DNA from: CAYVTM01 sp964454645
GTDB lineage: Bacteria > Bacteroidota > Bacteroidia > Sphingobacteriales > Sphingobacteriaceae
Direction: 5' to 3'
Assembly (NCBI GenBank): GCA_964454645.1
Contig: CAYVTM010000006.1
Span: 1 to 64,000, forward strand
DNA length: 64,000 bases
This document shows, piece after piece, positions 19,953 to 28,065 of the stretch; the first letter of the stretch is position 1, and each line of letters begins with the position of its first letter. Under the pieces are notes generated by a model that searched no databases, was not told the DNA's origin, and saw only the letters and a program-made list of their open reading frames with translations. Made by a program: the position numbers and the translations under genes.

Positions 19953-19972
19953 TTAATCAGCTGATTAACTAA
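19949..19972. repeat. 24-bp perfect palindrome at convergent gene ends
   Basis: The 12 bases TTAGTTAATCAG are followed directly by their reverse complement. The palindrome covers the stop codons of the trans-sulfuration gene and sixA and the last seven sense codons of sixA. In RNA it would form a short AT-rich hairpin from either strand. No T tract follows, so it is not a classical terminator. Confidence 0.75.
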
Positions 19973-20431
19973 ATGGCCTGTGTTTTTACTGATTGATGCC
20001 CAGCTATCAAACGGAAATTCGATTTGAATAGTTCCGGAAGTTGGTAAATGTACAATATCACGGTTGCAGAGATAATCGACAATAAGTATAAGTGAAGGAT
20101 TATGTCCGAACAGAATAGCTTGAGATGCGGAATCGGGAAAGTCGTTGATAAGGTGTAATAAGTCGGATGTATTAGCCTCGTATATTTTTTCCCCGAAATG
20201 GATGTCTTGTAAAGGTGCGTTGAATTTTCCCGCAAAGATTTTTGCTGTATGACAGGCCCGTTCGGCGGGGCTGCTTATCCAATAGTCCGGGACTACCCCT
20301 TGTTGTTTCAGGCGTTCGGCCATAATACCGGCATCCTCAACGCCACGCTTTGTTAACGCCCGTATATAGTCATCTTCACCGATAAGCACATTTTTTGCTT
20401 TAGCGTGCCTTACTAAAATTAATTTTTTCAT
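19949..20431 (-). CDS. sixA: SixA-like phosphohistidine phosphatase
   Basis: This 160-aa histidine phosphatase of the SixA branch removes phosphate from phosphohistidine proteins; in E. coli SixA acts on the nitrogen PTS and was first described for the ArcB Hpt domain. Seen: LVRHAKA at residues 6-12 with catalytic His9, SSPAERACHTA, and the second histidine in FGHNPSL. The start chosen (MKKLILVRHAKA) overlaps the upstream GT9 stop as ATGA, implying translational coupling; a longer upstream reading would run back into GT9. An orphan Hpt protein is encoded 5 kb away; a link between them is speculation. Confidence 0.87.
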   Translation of the reverse strand: MKKLILVRHAKAKNVLIGEDDYIRALTKRGVEDAGIMAERLKQQGVVPDYWISSPAERACHTAKIFAGKFNAPLQDIHFGEKIYEANTSDLLHLINDFPDSASQAILFGHNPSLILIVDYLCNRDIVHLPTSGTIQIEFPFDSWASISKNTGHLVNQLIN

Positions 20432-21396
20432 GGAGTATTGGCTCGTTTTATTATTGCATGAAAATCCTGTTGCAGCATACAGTTGAAATGGCCTTTGGGA
20501 CAATTTTCGAAACCGATCTTAGAACAGGGACGGCAGGAGAGGCCGCTTACTTCAAAAATATGATTTTCTTTTACCCGATACGGATACATCCCAAATTCAG
20601 GAATGGTATTGCCCCAGATGGAAATAATCTCTTTATCGAAAGCTGCCGCGATATGCATTAAGCCTGTATCGTGGCTGATTACTTTTACAGCTTGCTTTAC
20701 CAGAGATGCCGATTGATTAATAGTGTATTTACCGCAGGCATTTAAAATACGATTCCCCAATTGCGAACAAATATATTCTGCAGTTTCTGCATCGTCTTTT
20801 CCACCCAGTAATATAATCGGATGAGTGATCCCCGAACAGATTTTTAAAATTTGCTCTGCAGGTAAACGTTTTGTGGCATGTTGTGCACCGATAGCAAATG
20901 CAATGTATCCTTGCTGATGGGAGCCGGGTAAAGAACTTAGTTTCACTTGTTCTTTTTCCGGAATGAAATAATCTAAGCCCTGCTCATCATTCCTGACACC
21001 CAATGCTTGAGTCGTAGCCAAGTATCTGTCAACAATATGAACGGGAGGTAAATAGTTCTGCTTGAAATTTACAAGCAGCCATTTTTTGAAATTTAATTTA
21101 TTGAAAGAAAAAGATTTTACTTTGAGTGCTTTCTTAATTCGTAGTGTTCTCAGATTATGATGTAAGTCGATGATGCAATCGAAGTTTTCCTGTTTCAGTC
21201 GATCCAGTTGTCCCGGCATTTCTTCTTCCAACACATGAATACAATCGATATACGGATTGTGAGCCAATATGTCTTTGAAAGTTTTTTTTGTGTAATAATG
21301 AACTTCCGCATTCAATTGTTTTTTGATACATCGTACAACAGGTGTCGTTAATACTATATCGCCGATAGAACTGAAACGCAGAATTAAGATTTTCAT
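20428..21396 (-). CDS. Glycosyltransferase family 9 (heptosyltransferase-like)
   Basis: This 322-aa GT9 enzyme is likely to add heptose or a related sugar to lipopolysaccharide at the inner membrane. It begins with the family hallmark ILRFSSIGDIVLTTPVVR. It has the C-terminal SHDTGLMHIAAAF donor-binding motif, then a SIWGNT / FGMYPY stretch and several Cys near the end (CRPCSKIGFENC). The gene starts exactly one base after the polX stop and ends in a 4-base overlap with sixA, so polX-GT9-sixA form one operon. The acceptor is not determinable here. Confidence 0.92.
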   Translation of the reverse strand: MKILILRFSSIGDIVLTTPVVRCIKKQLNAEVHYYTKKTFKDILAHNPYIDCIHVLEEEMPGQLDRLKQENFDCIIDLHHNLRTLRIKKALKVKSFSFNKLNFKKWLLVNFKQNYLPPVHIVDRYLATTQALGVRNDEQGLDYFIPEKEQVKLSSLPGSHQQGYIAFAIGAQHATKRLPAEQILKICSGITHPIILLGGKDDAETAEYICSQLGNRILNACGKYTINQSASLVKQAVKVISHDTGLMHIAAAFDKEIISIWGNTIPEFGMYPYRVKENHIFEVSGLSCRPCSKIGFENCPKGHFNCMLQQDFHAIIKRANTP

Positions 21397-23067
21397 TTAA
21401 GCAGGTTTTCGGGTATTAAAATAATTTTCCAGTTCACTTACATGTAAACTGTTGAGGCAGGCTTCTTTGCTGAGTCCGCCTTTCCGTGCAACACATACTC
21501 CATAATACATATCCGCAAACCCTTCTTTACGGTGAGCATCGGGGTTGATGGATATACGTACTCCTTTGCCAAGTGCATAAGGAATCCATCTCCAATCGAT
21601 ATCTAAACGCAGTGGGTTTGCATTCAGCTCAATCACCACTCCGTTTGCTGCACAGGCATCAATAATCTTTGCATGATTAATAGGATAACCTTCGCGGGCA
21701 AGTAAGAGCCTTCCCGTAGGATGCCCCAAAATAGTAGTATAAGGATTTTCGATTGCTTTTATCAAACGTTCATCAGCTTTATCAATATTCATTTTTAAAT
21801 TAGAATGCACAGAAGCTACAACAAAATCGAAGGTAGATAAGATAGCTTTATCATAATCTAAAGAACCATCATATAAGATATCCGACTCAATTCCTTTAAA
21901 TATTCTGAATGGAAATAATTCTTTATTGAGTAGATCGATTTCTTCCTGTTGTTGAATCACGCGATCTTCCTTAAGTCCGTTCGCATAAAATGCAGATTTT
22001 GAATGATCGCAAATCCCTAAATAAGTATAGCCTGATTTTTTACAATACTCTGCCATCTCGCGTAGCGTATGAATTCCGTCCGACCAGGTACTGTGATTGT
22101 GTAAGCTTCCTAACAAATCTTCAGGTTCGATGAGTTTGGGTAATTGATTTTTTTTGGCAAGCGCAAACTCAAATACCCCTTCACGCAATTCGGGCTCTAT
22201 GTAACTTAAGGATAAAGATTGATAGATCGCTTCTTCCGACTTGAATATGGATAAGGTATCGATATCAATGTTCAGTTGTTTTAAATGCTCCTTCGAAGCG
22301 GTAAGTTTAAATAAGCTGTTGGCAAAATTTTCCGGCTTGCAGGTATGAATCCGTATTGGAAATTGTTCATCGGTTAAACCGGTCCACATCGCTTCATCTT
22401 GTGTTTCCGAACGAAGTTGTTTTTGTGTATTCAGGTAATCGAAAACTGTTTGGGGATTCTCTGTTCCGATTAATATATCTATCCATTCAAGTATCTCACA
22501 TTTACGACGGAGAGCACTGCAATATTCAACAATAGAATCAGGAAACCTTTCGGAAAGATTTTTTTTGAATGCAGTAGCCAAAGGCTCTAAACTTGCATAC
22601 AAAAATTTACGTTTATTATTCATCGTAAATTCGATGAGGCGTTTTACTTCCTCCTGAGTTTTCAATCCGAAACCCTTTGCTTCTACGAGTCGGTTTTCAT
22701 TACAGGCATAGTATAACTCACCCATGCTTTCAATCCCTAATTCTTTCCAGATGGTCTGAATTTTTTTAGGGCCGAGTCCTTTTATTTGCAGAAGCTCGAT
22801 AAGCCCGTCAGGAGTAGCAGCTATTAACGCTTCCAGTTCCTCAATTTTTCCGGTGTTAATAAACTCTACGATTTTAGCTGCAACACTTTTCCCTATACCT
22901 TCAATTTTTTCAAGCTCTTCGGGACTTTTTTGTGAGAGCGGTTCCGAGTATTTACTTAAACGATAAGCTGTATTGTTGATAGCCTTTATTTTAAAAGTGT
23001 TACCATCATGCAGTTCCATCAATTGGCCTAATAATTTTATAGCCTTTGAAATGCTTTTGTTATCCAT
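21397..23067 (-). CDS. polX: PolX-family protein with intact PHP domain and degenerate polymerase site
   Basis: The protein has 556 aa. It opens with an HhH/8-kDa domain with GIG and GLG hairpins (residues ~56-100), followed by a Pol X-like palm (~165-315) and a C-terminal PHP phosphoesterase (~320-556). PHP metal ligands are all visible: HNHS (323-325), CDHS (354-355), E394, VHS (421), GHPTGRLL, ELNANPLRLD and NPDAH. In the palm, the usual RRxxETxGDIDIL motif reads RRKCEILEWIDIL, so the first catalytic Asp is Trp195. The third Asp position (usually xVDLR or IDIR) reads FPIR, with Pro237. DNA polymerase activity therefore looks lost, while 3'-5' exonuclease/AP-type PHP chemistry could remain. 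It is preceded by a strong hairpin after sppA and is coupled to GT9. Confidence 0.9.
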   Translation of the reverse strand: MDNKSISKAIKLLGQLMELHDGNTFKIKAINNTAYRLSKYSEPLSQKSPEELEKIEGIGKSVAAKIVEFINTGKIEELEALIAATPDGLIELLQIKGLGPKKIQTIWKELGIESMGELYYACNENRLVEAKGFGLKTQEEVKRLIEFTMNNKRKFLYASLEPLATAFKKNLSERFPDSIVEYCSALRRKCEILEWIDILIGTENPQTVFDYLNTQKQLRSETQDEAMWTGLTDEQFPIRIHTCKPENFANSLFKLTASKEHLKQLNIDIDTLSIFKSEEAIYQSLSLSYIEPELREGVFEFALAKKNQLPKLIEPEDLLGSLHNHSTWSDGIHTLREMAEYCKKSGYTYLGICDHSKSAFYANGLKEDRVIQQQEEIDLLNKELFPFRIFKGIESDILYDGSLDYDKAILSTFDFVVASVHSNLKMNIDKADERLIKAIENPYTTILGHPTGRLLLAREGYPINHAKIIDACAANGVVIELNANPLRLDIDWRWIPYALGKGVRISINPDAHRKEGFADMYYGVCVARKGGLSKEACLNSLHVSELENYFNTRKPA

Positions 23068-23078
23068 AGTATTGATAT

Positions 23079-23111
23079 AAAAGCTATTTACAAAGCGTGT
23101 AAATAGCTTTT
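23079..23111 (-). terminator. Hairpin terminator between sppA and polX
   Basis: AAAAGCTATTTACA (23079-23092) and TGTAAATAGCTTTT (23098-23111) form a 14-bp perfect stem with a 5-nt loop. On the minus strand the stem ends in a T-rich tail (TTTTATATC). It lies just after the sppA stop and would reduce read-through into polX. Confidence 0.7.
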
Positions 23112-23120
23112 ATGCTTTCA

Positions 23121-24890
23121 TTAATATATTTCGGCAATAAAAGGTAAGCGTGCTTGAATTCCTTTTATTGTTTTTAGCTGTTCGAGTTGTTGGTAGTGGC
23201 GATAGGCATCACCCAGCTCTTTTTTCATCAAATAGCTTCTTGTTTCGGAAGAGAAATCGCTGAGAATACGAGTGATCGGATCGGGCAATTCGGGTAACGC
23301 AACCGTTCGGTATTCGCTGATTTTAGCCATTTCAGCGGCTATACGAATCGCATCTTCTACACCGCCTAATTCGTCAACCAATCCGATACGTTTGGCATCG
23401 ATCCCACTCCATACTCTACCTTCGGCGATAGCTTTCACATCTTCCAACGATATATTTCTGCCATCGGCTACTTTTTGTGTAAAGTCCTCGTAAATACGAT
23501 TCACTTCTTGTTGAATAATTTCTCGTTCAGCAGCAGAAAGTGGCCGGGTAATGTTTCCTAAATCGGAATAATCTCCGGTTTTAACATTATCGAAAGTGAT
23601 TCCTAATTTTTTATTGAAAAACTCCTGTGCATTGGGCAATACCCCAAATACCCCAATAGAACCGGTGATGGTATTGGGTTGGGCAATAATGGTGTCAGCA
23701 GCACAAGCAATATAATAGCCGCCTGAGGCTGCTACATCACTCATCGACGCAATAATTGGTTTTACTTTTCTTGCCAATACAACTTCTCTCCAGATAACAT
23801 CCGAAGCTAAAGCACTTCCTCCCGGAGAATTAATTCGTAAGACTATAGCTTTAACATCCTTATCTAAACGTGCTTTGCGAATAGCAGCAGAAAGCCCTTC
23901 GGAACCTATCGTTTGTTCATTACCCTTCCCTCCGGTAATATTTCCGGTGGCGTAGATAATAGCAATCTTTTGATTCGATGTAGATATTTTTTTAGATCCC
24001 GAACGTTTGTAACGTTTCATAGTTACGAAGGGAATCTTTTTGACTTCATTCTGATTAGTAAGGGAAGCCAGCTCTTCCAATACCTCATCTTTATATTTTA
24101 ATCCATCGATTAATTTATAATCGGCAGCATCTTGCGGAGTACGTACCAACATTTGCTTAGCAATTGTGAAAACACTGTCGCTGTTAAGTTTACGGGCTTC
24201 TGCGATACGATGTATAAAATGATTGTACATGGACCCTACATAAGCAGTCGTTTGTTCGCGGTTTGCTTCACTCATCTTATCCAACATAAAAGGCTCAACT
24301 GCACTTTTGAATGTTCCTACGCGAATAATTTGTGCTTCGATTCCCATTTTTTCTAAGGCTCCTTTTAAGAACATTACCTGAGCATTAAAACCACGTAACT
24401 CCATAAGCCCTGCCGGATTTAAATAGATTTTATCTGCAACAGAAGCTAAGTAATATCCTGATTGTGCATACATATCACTGTATGCATAAATAAATTTTCC
24501 GGAATTTTTAAAATCGATTAAGGTATTACGAATATCTTCGATACTTGCTAAACCCGCAGACACAGAACTTACATCTAAGAAAATCCCTGAAATATTAGGG
24601 TCGCTTTTAGCATTCTGTATGTTTTTTAGAATATCATTCAATCCTAAATCTACATTAGATTCGAAGCTGGGATAACTGATATCTTTGAAAGGATTGTTGG
24701 ATGTGCGTTCATCGATCGGCTTATCCAGCGTGATATGCAATATACTGTTTGCTTTCAGGGGTGCATCATCTCCTCTGTCGACCGAACGGATGATTCCTGT
24801 AAGCAGTACCAACGACAACAAGAATAGAATAAATACCGATAGTAATGCTCCGAACATGGACGCAAAAACGATTTTGAAAAAATGTTTCAT
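23121..24890 (-). CDS. sppA: Signal peptide peptidase SppA, long (67K) type
   Basis: SppA is a membrane-anchored serine protease that degrades cleaved signal peptides. It has 589 aa with one N-terminal membrane segment (~10-33) and the duplicated ClpP-like fold of the 67K type. The Ser/Lys dyad is present: K195 in GTFKSAVEPF and S389 in DVAASGGYY. Other family motifs include INSPGGSALASD and GSIGVFGVLPN. Length agrees with the long Gram-negative form. It faces folK divergently across about 64 bases and is followed by a strong hairpin, so it is probably transcribed largely on its own. Confidence 0.96.
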   Translation of the reverse strand: MKHFFKIVFASMFGALLSVFILFLLSLVLLTGIIRSVDRGDDAPLKANSILHITLDKPIDERTSNNPFKDISYPSFESNVDLGLNDILKNIQNAKSDPNISGIFLDVSSVSAGLASIEDIRNTLIDFKNSGKFIYAYSDMYAQSGYYLASVADKIYLNPAGLMELRGFNAQVMFLKGALEKMGIEAQIIRVGTFKSAVEPFMLDKMSEANREQTTAYVGSMYNHFIHRIAEARKLNSDSVFTIAKQMLVRTPQDAADYKLIDGLKYKDEVLEELASLTNQNEVKKIPFVTMKRYKRSGSKKISTSNQKIAIIYATGNITGGKGNEQTIGSEGLSAAIRKARLDKDVKAIVLRINSPGGSALASDVIWREVVLARKVKPIIASMSDVAASGGYYIACAADTIIAQPNTITGSIGVFGVLPNAQEFFNKKLGITFDNVKTGDYSDLGNITRPLSAAEREIIQQEVNRIYEDFTQKVADGRNISLEDVKAIAEGRVWSGIDAKRIGLVDELGGVEDAIRIAAEMAKISEYRTVALPELPDPITRILSDFSSETRSYLMKKELGDAYRHYQQLEQLKTIKGIQARLPFIAEIY

Positions 24891-24954
24891 TTTTATTTAT
24901 TTAGGATATATATGCAATAATAATAATTAATTTGCTTAGATTTTTTTCTGTTAT

Positions 24955-25434
24955 ATGAATGCTACATTACTATTAGGTACAAATTTGGGGAATCGCTTAT
25001 TGAATTTACAAAAAGCAATTGAAAATCTTTCGGAAATATCGGAGAAAAAAATATCGGAAAGCGGTATTTATGAAACTGAAGCCTGGGGATTCAATGATCA
25101 GCCCAATTATTACAATATGGTTGTGCAGGTAGGTGTAAAATTAAGCCCTCGGGAATTATTGGATTTTATCCTGGATACCGAAAAACGCATGGGGCGCATA
25201 CGCGATCGAAAATGGGGTTCCCGTATTATCGATATCGATATATTGTATATGGAGGGGCTTTGCTTACAAGAGCCCGGACTGGAAATTCCGCATCCTCATA
25301 TTTCTGAAAGGAGATTTGTGTTAACACCTTTAGCTGACCTGTTGCCGGATATGGTTCATCCTGTACTGCAAAAAAGTAATCGTACGCTTTTAACCGAATG
25401 TATCGACCCGCTTAGGGTCACTCTCCTGAAATAA
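24955..25434 (+). CDS. folK: 2-amino-4-hydroxy-6-hydroxymethyldihydropteridine pyrophosphokinase FolK
   Basis: FolK transfers pyrophosphate from ATP to 6-hydroxymethyl-dihydropterin in folate synthesis. The 159-aa protein carries LLGTNLGNRLLNLQKAI at the N terminus, YETEAWGFNDQPNYYNM, the ATP site KRMGRIRDRKWGSRIIDIDI with the DIDIL metal site, and the IPHPHISERRFVLTPL signature. Its length is typical of a single-domain FolK. It is the first gene of a short plus-strand run with the Hpt and receiver genes, 50 bases apart. Confidence 0.97.
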   Translation: MNATLLLGTNLGNRLLNLQKAIENLSEISEKKISESGIYETEAWGFNDQPNYYNMVVQVGVKLSPRELLDFILDTEKRMGRIRDRKWGSRIIDIDILYMEGLCLQEPGLEIPHPHISERRFVLTPLADLLPDMVHPVLQKSNRTLLTECIDPLRVTLLK

Positions 25435-25484
25435 ATTCTTTAATATCAATCATATTTTTAAATTTGGTATTTACATCTGCACTT

Positions 25485-25865
25485 ATGTCGCAATTTGCAT
25501 TTATCAATATGGAGTATATCGAACAGGTTTCGAAAGATAACCGGCCTTTTGTTATTGAAATGGTAGAAATGTTTATCGTAAATACTCCCCTTGCTCATAA
25601 GGAACTCAGTTCCGCAATTCAAAACAGGGATTGGGATAAAGTTGGCTTTTTAGCACATAAACTTAAAGCTACTTATGCTTATATGGGGATGGAAGAGTTG
25701 AGGGAGTTGCTTATCTTTATTGAAAAAAGTGCAAAAAAAAGAGAAGATCTGGAACGATTGCCCGGAGTGTTCAAGATGCTTGTCGATAAAACCCGTGAGG
25801 CAGTGTTGGAACTGGAACAATATAAAAGTAATGTGTTACGAAGTTCATCCCAGGATAAATTATAA
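25485..25865 (+). CDS. Stand-alone Hpt (histidine phosphotransfer) domain protein
   Basis: This small cytosolic four-helix phosphotransfer protein of 126 aa consists of a single Hpt domain. The phosphorylatable histidine is H58 in GFLAHKLKATYAYMG, matching the HxLK-G/A Hpt consensus. ATG at 25485 is chosen because it follows the folK stop by 50 bases and begins just before the domain; an in-frame TTG 21 bases upstream is less likely. The receiver gene follows 17 bases later, so the two probably form a phosphorelay pair. No histidine kinase is encoded in this window. Confidence 0.88.
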   Translation: MSQFAFINMEYIEQVSKDNRPFVIEMVEMFIVNTPLAHKELSSAIQNRDWDKVGFLAHKLKATYAYMGMEELRELLIFIEKSAKKREDLERLPGVFKMLVDKTREAVLELEQYKSNVLRSSSQDKL

Positions 25866-25882
25866 AACAGATAATAGGAATT

Positions 25883-26257
25883 ATGAAGATTTTAGTTGTT
25901 GATGATGAAGAAATGGCGATCAAAATGATCGAGCTTCAGTTAAAACGAGAGAACTACGAAGTACTCACCAGTACCGATGGTCGGGAAGCGATAGACATCA
26001 TTAAGAATGAACAACCTGATGTTGTGATTTCGGATATTATGATGCCATACATGTCGGGACTCGAATTATTGGAAATTGTAAAAACCGAAAACAAAAAGAT
26101 TCCGGTTATTCTGATTTCATCCTTAGATGAAGTAGAAGTGATACAAACTTCTGTAGATATGGGTGCCGATGATTTTATTATCAAGCCCATTAATATGGAG
26201 GAGTTATCTCTGCGTCTGAAGCGTATATTGGTAAATAATAAGCTTATCAGCGAATAA
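25883..26257 (+). CDS. CheY-like stand-alone response regulator receiver
   Basis: The 124-aa protein is a receiver domain only, with no output domain. The acidic pocket D7-D8 (ILVVDDEEMA), the phospho-acceptor D51 (VVISDIMMPYMSG), the switch serine (ILISS, ~79-80) and K101 (FIIKPIN) are all present, so it should be phosphorylatable. It pairs with the adjacent Hpt protein and could exchange phosphate with it, acting as a CheY-like or Spo0F-like intermediate. The target is unknown. Confidence 0.92.
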   Translation: MKILVVDDEEMAIKMIELQLKRENYEVLTSTDGREAIDIIKNEQPDVVISDIMMPYMSGLELLEIVKTENKKIPVILISSLDEVEVIQTSVDMGADDFIIKPINMEELSLRLKRILVNNKLISE

Positions 26258-26432
26258 TTTTATCAAACCGTGCGTATCTTTTTTGATATGGCCATTATAA
26301 AGCAGGATTTTGGTCTTAATATTGCTTGTAATGGCTTTGTCATATCTGGTGTCTCTGTACAGATACTTCATCATGAGGCCCCTGAATGAGGGGGAATCCT
26401 GCAGGACCTTGTCAATCATTAAATATTAATTC

Positions 26433-28058
26433 ATGATAAAAATGAAAAAAATACTCTTATTGCTTGTACTCACAATCTTGATGAATCGGGTATATGCACA
26501 AAATAAAAATATTGTACAATTGGGCCATCTTCCCTTTGTCAATAGCGAACTTTCGAATATTTGGGGCTATGTAGATAGTCTAGGAAATGAGTATGCATTG
26601 GTGGGCCTTACGGGGGTGTCGGGCCAGGCGAATACCGATGCATGTGCAATTATTAATGTAAATAATCCAACCGACCCACAAATTAAGTTTATCGTGCAGG
26701 GGCCTTATTCTATATGGAGAGAAATACGTACCTGGCAAAGCTATGCGTATATCACGACAGAGGCTGCCGATAAAACCTTCGGGGTAACGATTGTTGATTT
26801 ATCGGATTTGCCGGATTCTATTAATACCAAACAATATACCGCTAATCAATCTATTGGAAATGTACATGCTTTACATATCGATAACGGGTATTTGTATTTG
26901 TACGGTGCTTCTTCATCACCATCGATGGGTGGTGTTAATATTATCAGCCTAAGTGATCCCTGGAATCCGTTATTGGAAGGAGTGTATAATCAGAATTATG
27001 TACACGATGGTTTTGTGAAAGATAATAAAATTTATGCAGCAGAAATTTATAAAGGTGTATTTAATGTGATTGATGTAACAGATAAGGCAAATCCTGTATC
27101 GGTTATTGGACAAAAAACACCATCCGATTTTACACACAACACCTGGTTATCAACCGATGGTAAGTATTTATATACGACCGATGAAGTCCCTAATGCTTTT
27201 GTAGCTTCTTATGATGTTTCCGATTTGAATAATATCAAAGAACTGGATCGTTACCAACGCCCAAATGCGGGTGGTGCTATTCCCCATAATACTTATGTTT
27301 TAAACGATTCTTCGGTAACCGGTTTTAACAGCGACTTTTTAGTTACATCTTATTATACCGAAGGGGTAACTATTGTGGATGCTTCCCGTCCTGATAATTT
27401 AATCGAAGTCGGAAATTTTGATACATCACCGCTTTCGGGTAATGATATGGTTGGGGCTTGGGGAGTGTACCCCTATTTACCTTCGGGGAATCTGTTGGTG
27501 TCGGATATTGAGGAAGGTTTGTTTATATTGAAACCAAGCTATGTGAAGGGATGTTATCTCGAAGGTTTTGTGAAAGATGCTCTTACACAAAATATCATTC
27601 CCGCTGCCAATGTGCAGATACTCGGAAAGGGTGTAATGCAAAATACAAATATTTCCGGGGAGTTTAAAATGGGTATAGTCGATACAGGAATGTATGATGT
27701 TCGCATTTTAAAATCCGGATATATCACACAAATAATTCCGGTAAGCTTTCAGAACGGGCAATTGCATACCATGAATGTTCAAATGTTTCCTGTGGGTACG
27801 GGTACCGGATTAATTGATGTAAGCCTCTTTCGGATTTACCCAAGTTTGGTATCCGATTATTTAACGGTTGAGTACTATGAGCAAGAGGAAGTAATGTTGC
27901 GTATAACGGATATATATGGGCGCGTACATAAGGAAGAATGGATACAAGCAGGAGCAAAGTTTCAGGTTCCTATGTATGATTTATCATCGGGAATGTATTT
28001 TGTAAAATTAATAGCGAAAGGAAAAGAGTCTGAAACTCTCAAAATAATTAAACAATAA
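26433..28058 (+). CDS. Choice-of-anchor B family LVIVD beta-propeller protein, T9SS cargo
   Basis: The predicted secreted protein has 541 aa. The signal peptide ends ...NRVYAQ; ATG at 26442 is an alternative start. Residues ~25-370 form a propeller of LVIVD-type blades (SNIWGYVDSLGNEYALVG, VTIVDLSDLPDS, HALHIDNGYLYLYG, THNTWLSTDGKYLYTTDE), the pattern of the choice-of-anchor B family. A carboxypeptidase regulatory-like domain (~373-450, starting LEGFVKDALTQ) precedes a C-terminal T9SS sorting domain (~465-541, IYPSLVSDYLTVE). Function in the family is not established. A longer paralogue follows 7 bases downstream, so the two are co-transcribed. Confidence 0.88.
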   Translation: MIKMKKILLLLVLTILMNRVYAQNKNIVQLGHLPFVNSELSNIWGYVDSLGNEYALVGLTGVSGQANTDACAIINVNNPTDPQIKFIVQGPYSIWREIRTWQSYAYITTEAADKTFGVTIVDLSDLPDSINTKQYTANQSIGNVHALHIDNGYLYLYGASSSPSMGGVNIISLSDPWNPLLEGVYNQNYVHDGFVKDNKIYAAEIYKGVFNVIDVTDKANPVSVIGQKTPSDFTHNTWLSTDGKYLYTTDEVPNAFVASYDVSDLNNIKELDRYQRPNAGGAIPHNTYVLNDSSVTGFNSDFLVTSYYTEGVTIVDASRPDNLIEVGNFDTSPLSGNDMVGAWGVYPYLPSGNLLVSDIEEGLFILKPSYVKGCYLEGFVKDALTQNIIPAANVQILGKGVMQNTNISGEFKMGIVDTGMYDVRILKSGYITQIIPVSFQNGQLHTMNVQMFPVGTGTGLIDVSLFRIYPSLVSDYLTVEYYEQEEVMLRITDIYGRVHKEEWIQAGAKFQVPMYDLSSGMYFVKLIAKGKESETLKIIKQ

Positions 28059-28065
28059 AACCAAA

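Noticed and set aside
20432..20503. N-terminal extension of sixA
   Set aside because: It lies inside the GT9 gene; the ATGA overlap and the LVRHAKA motif fix the start at 20431.
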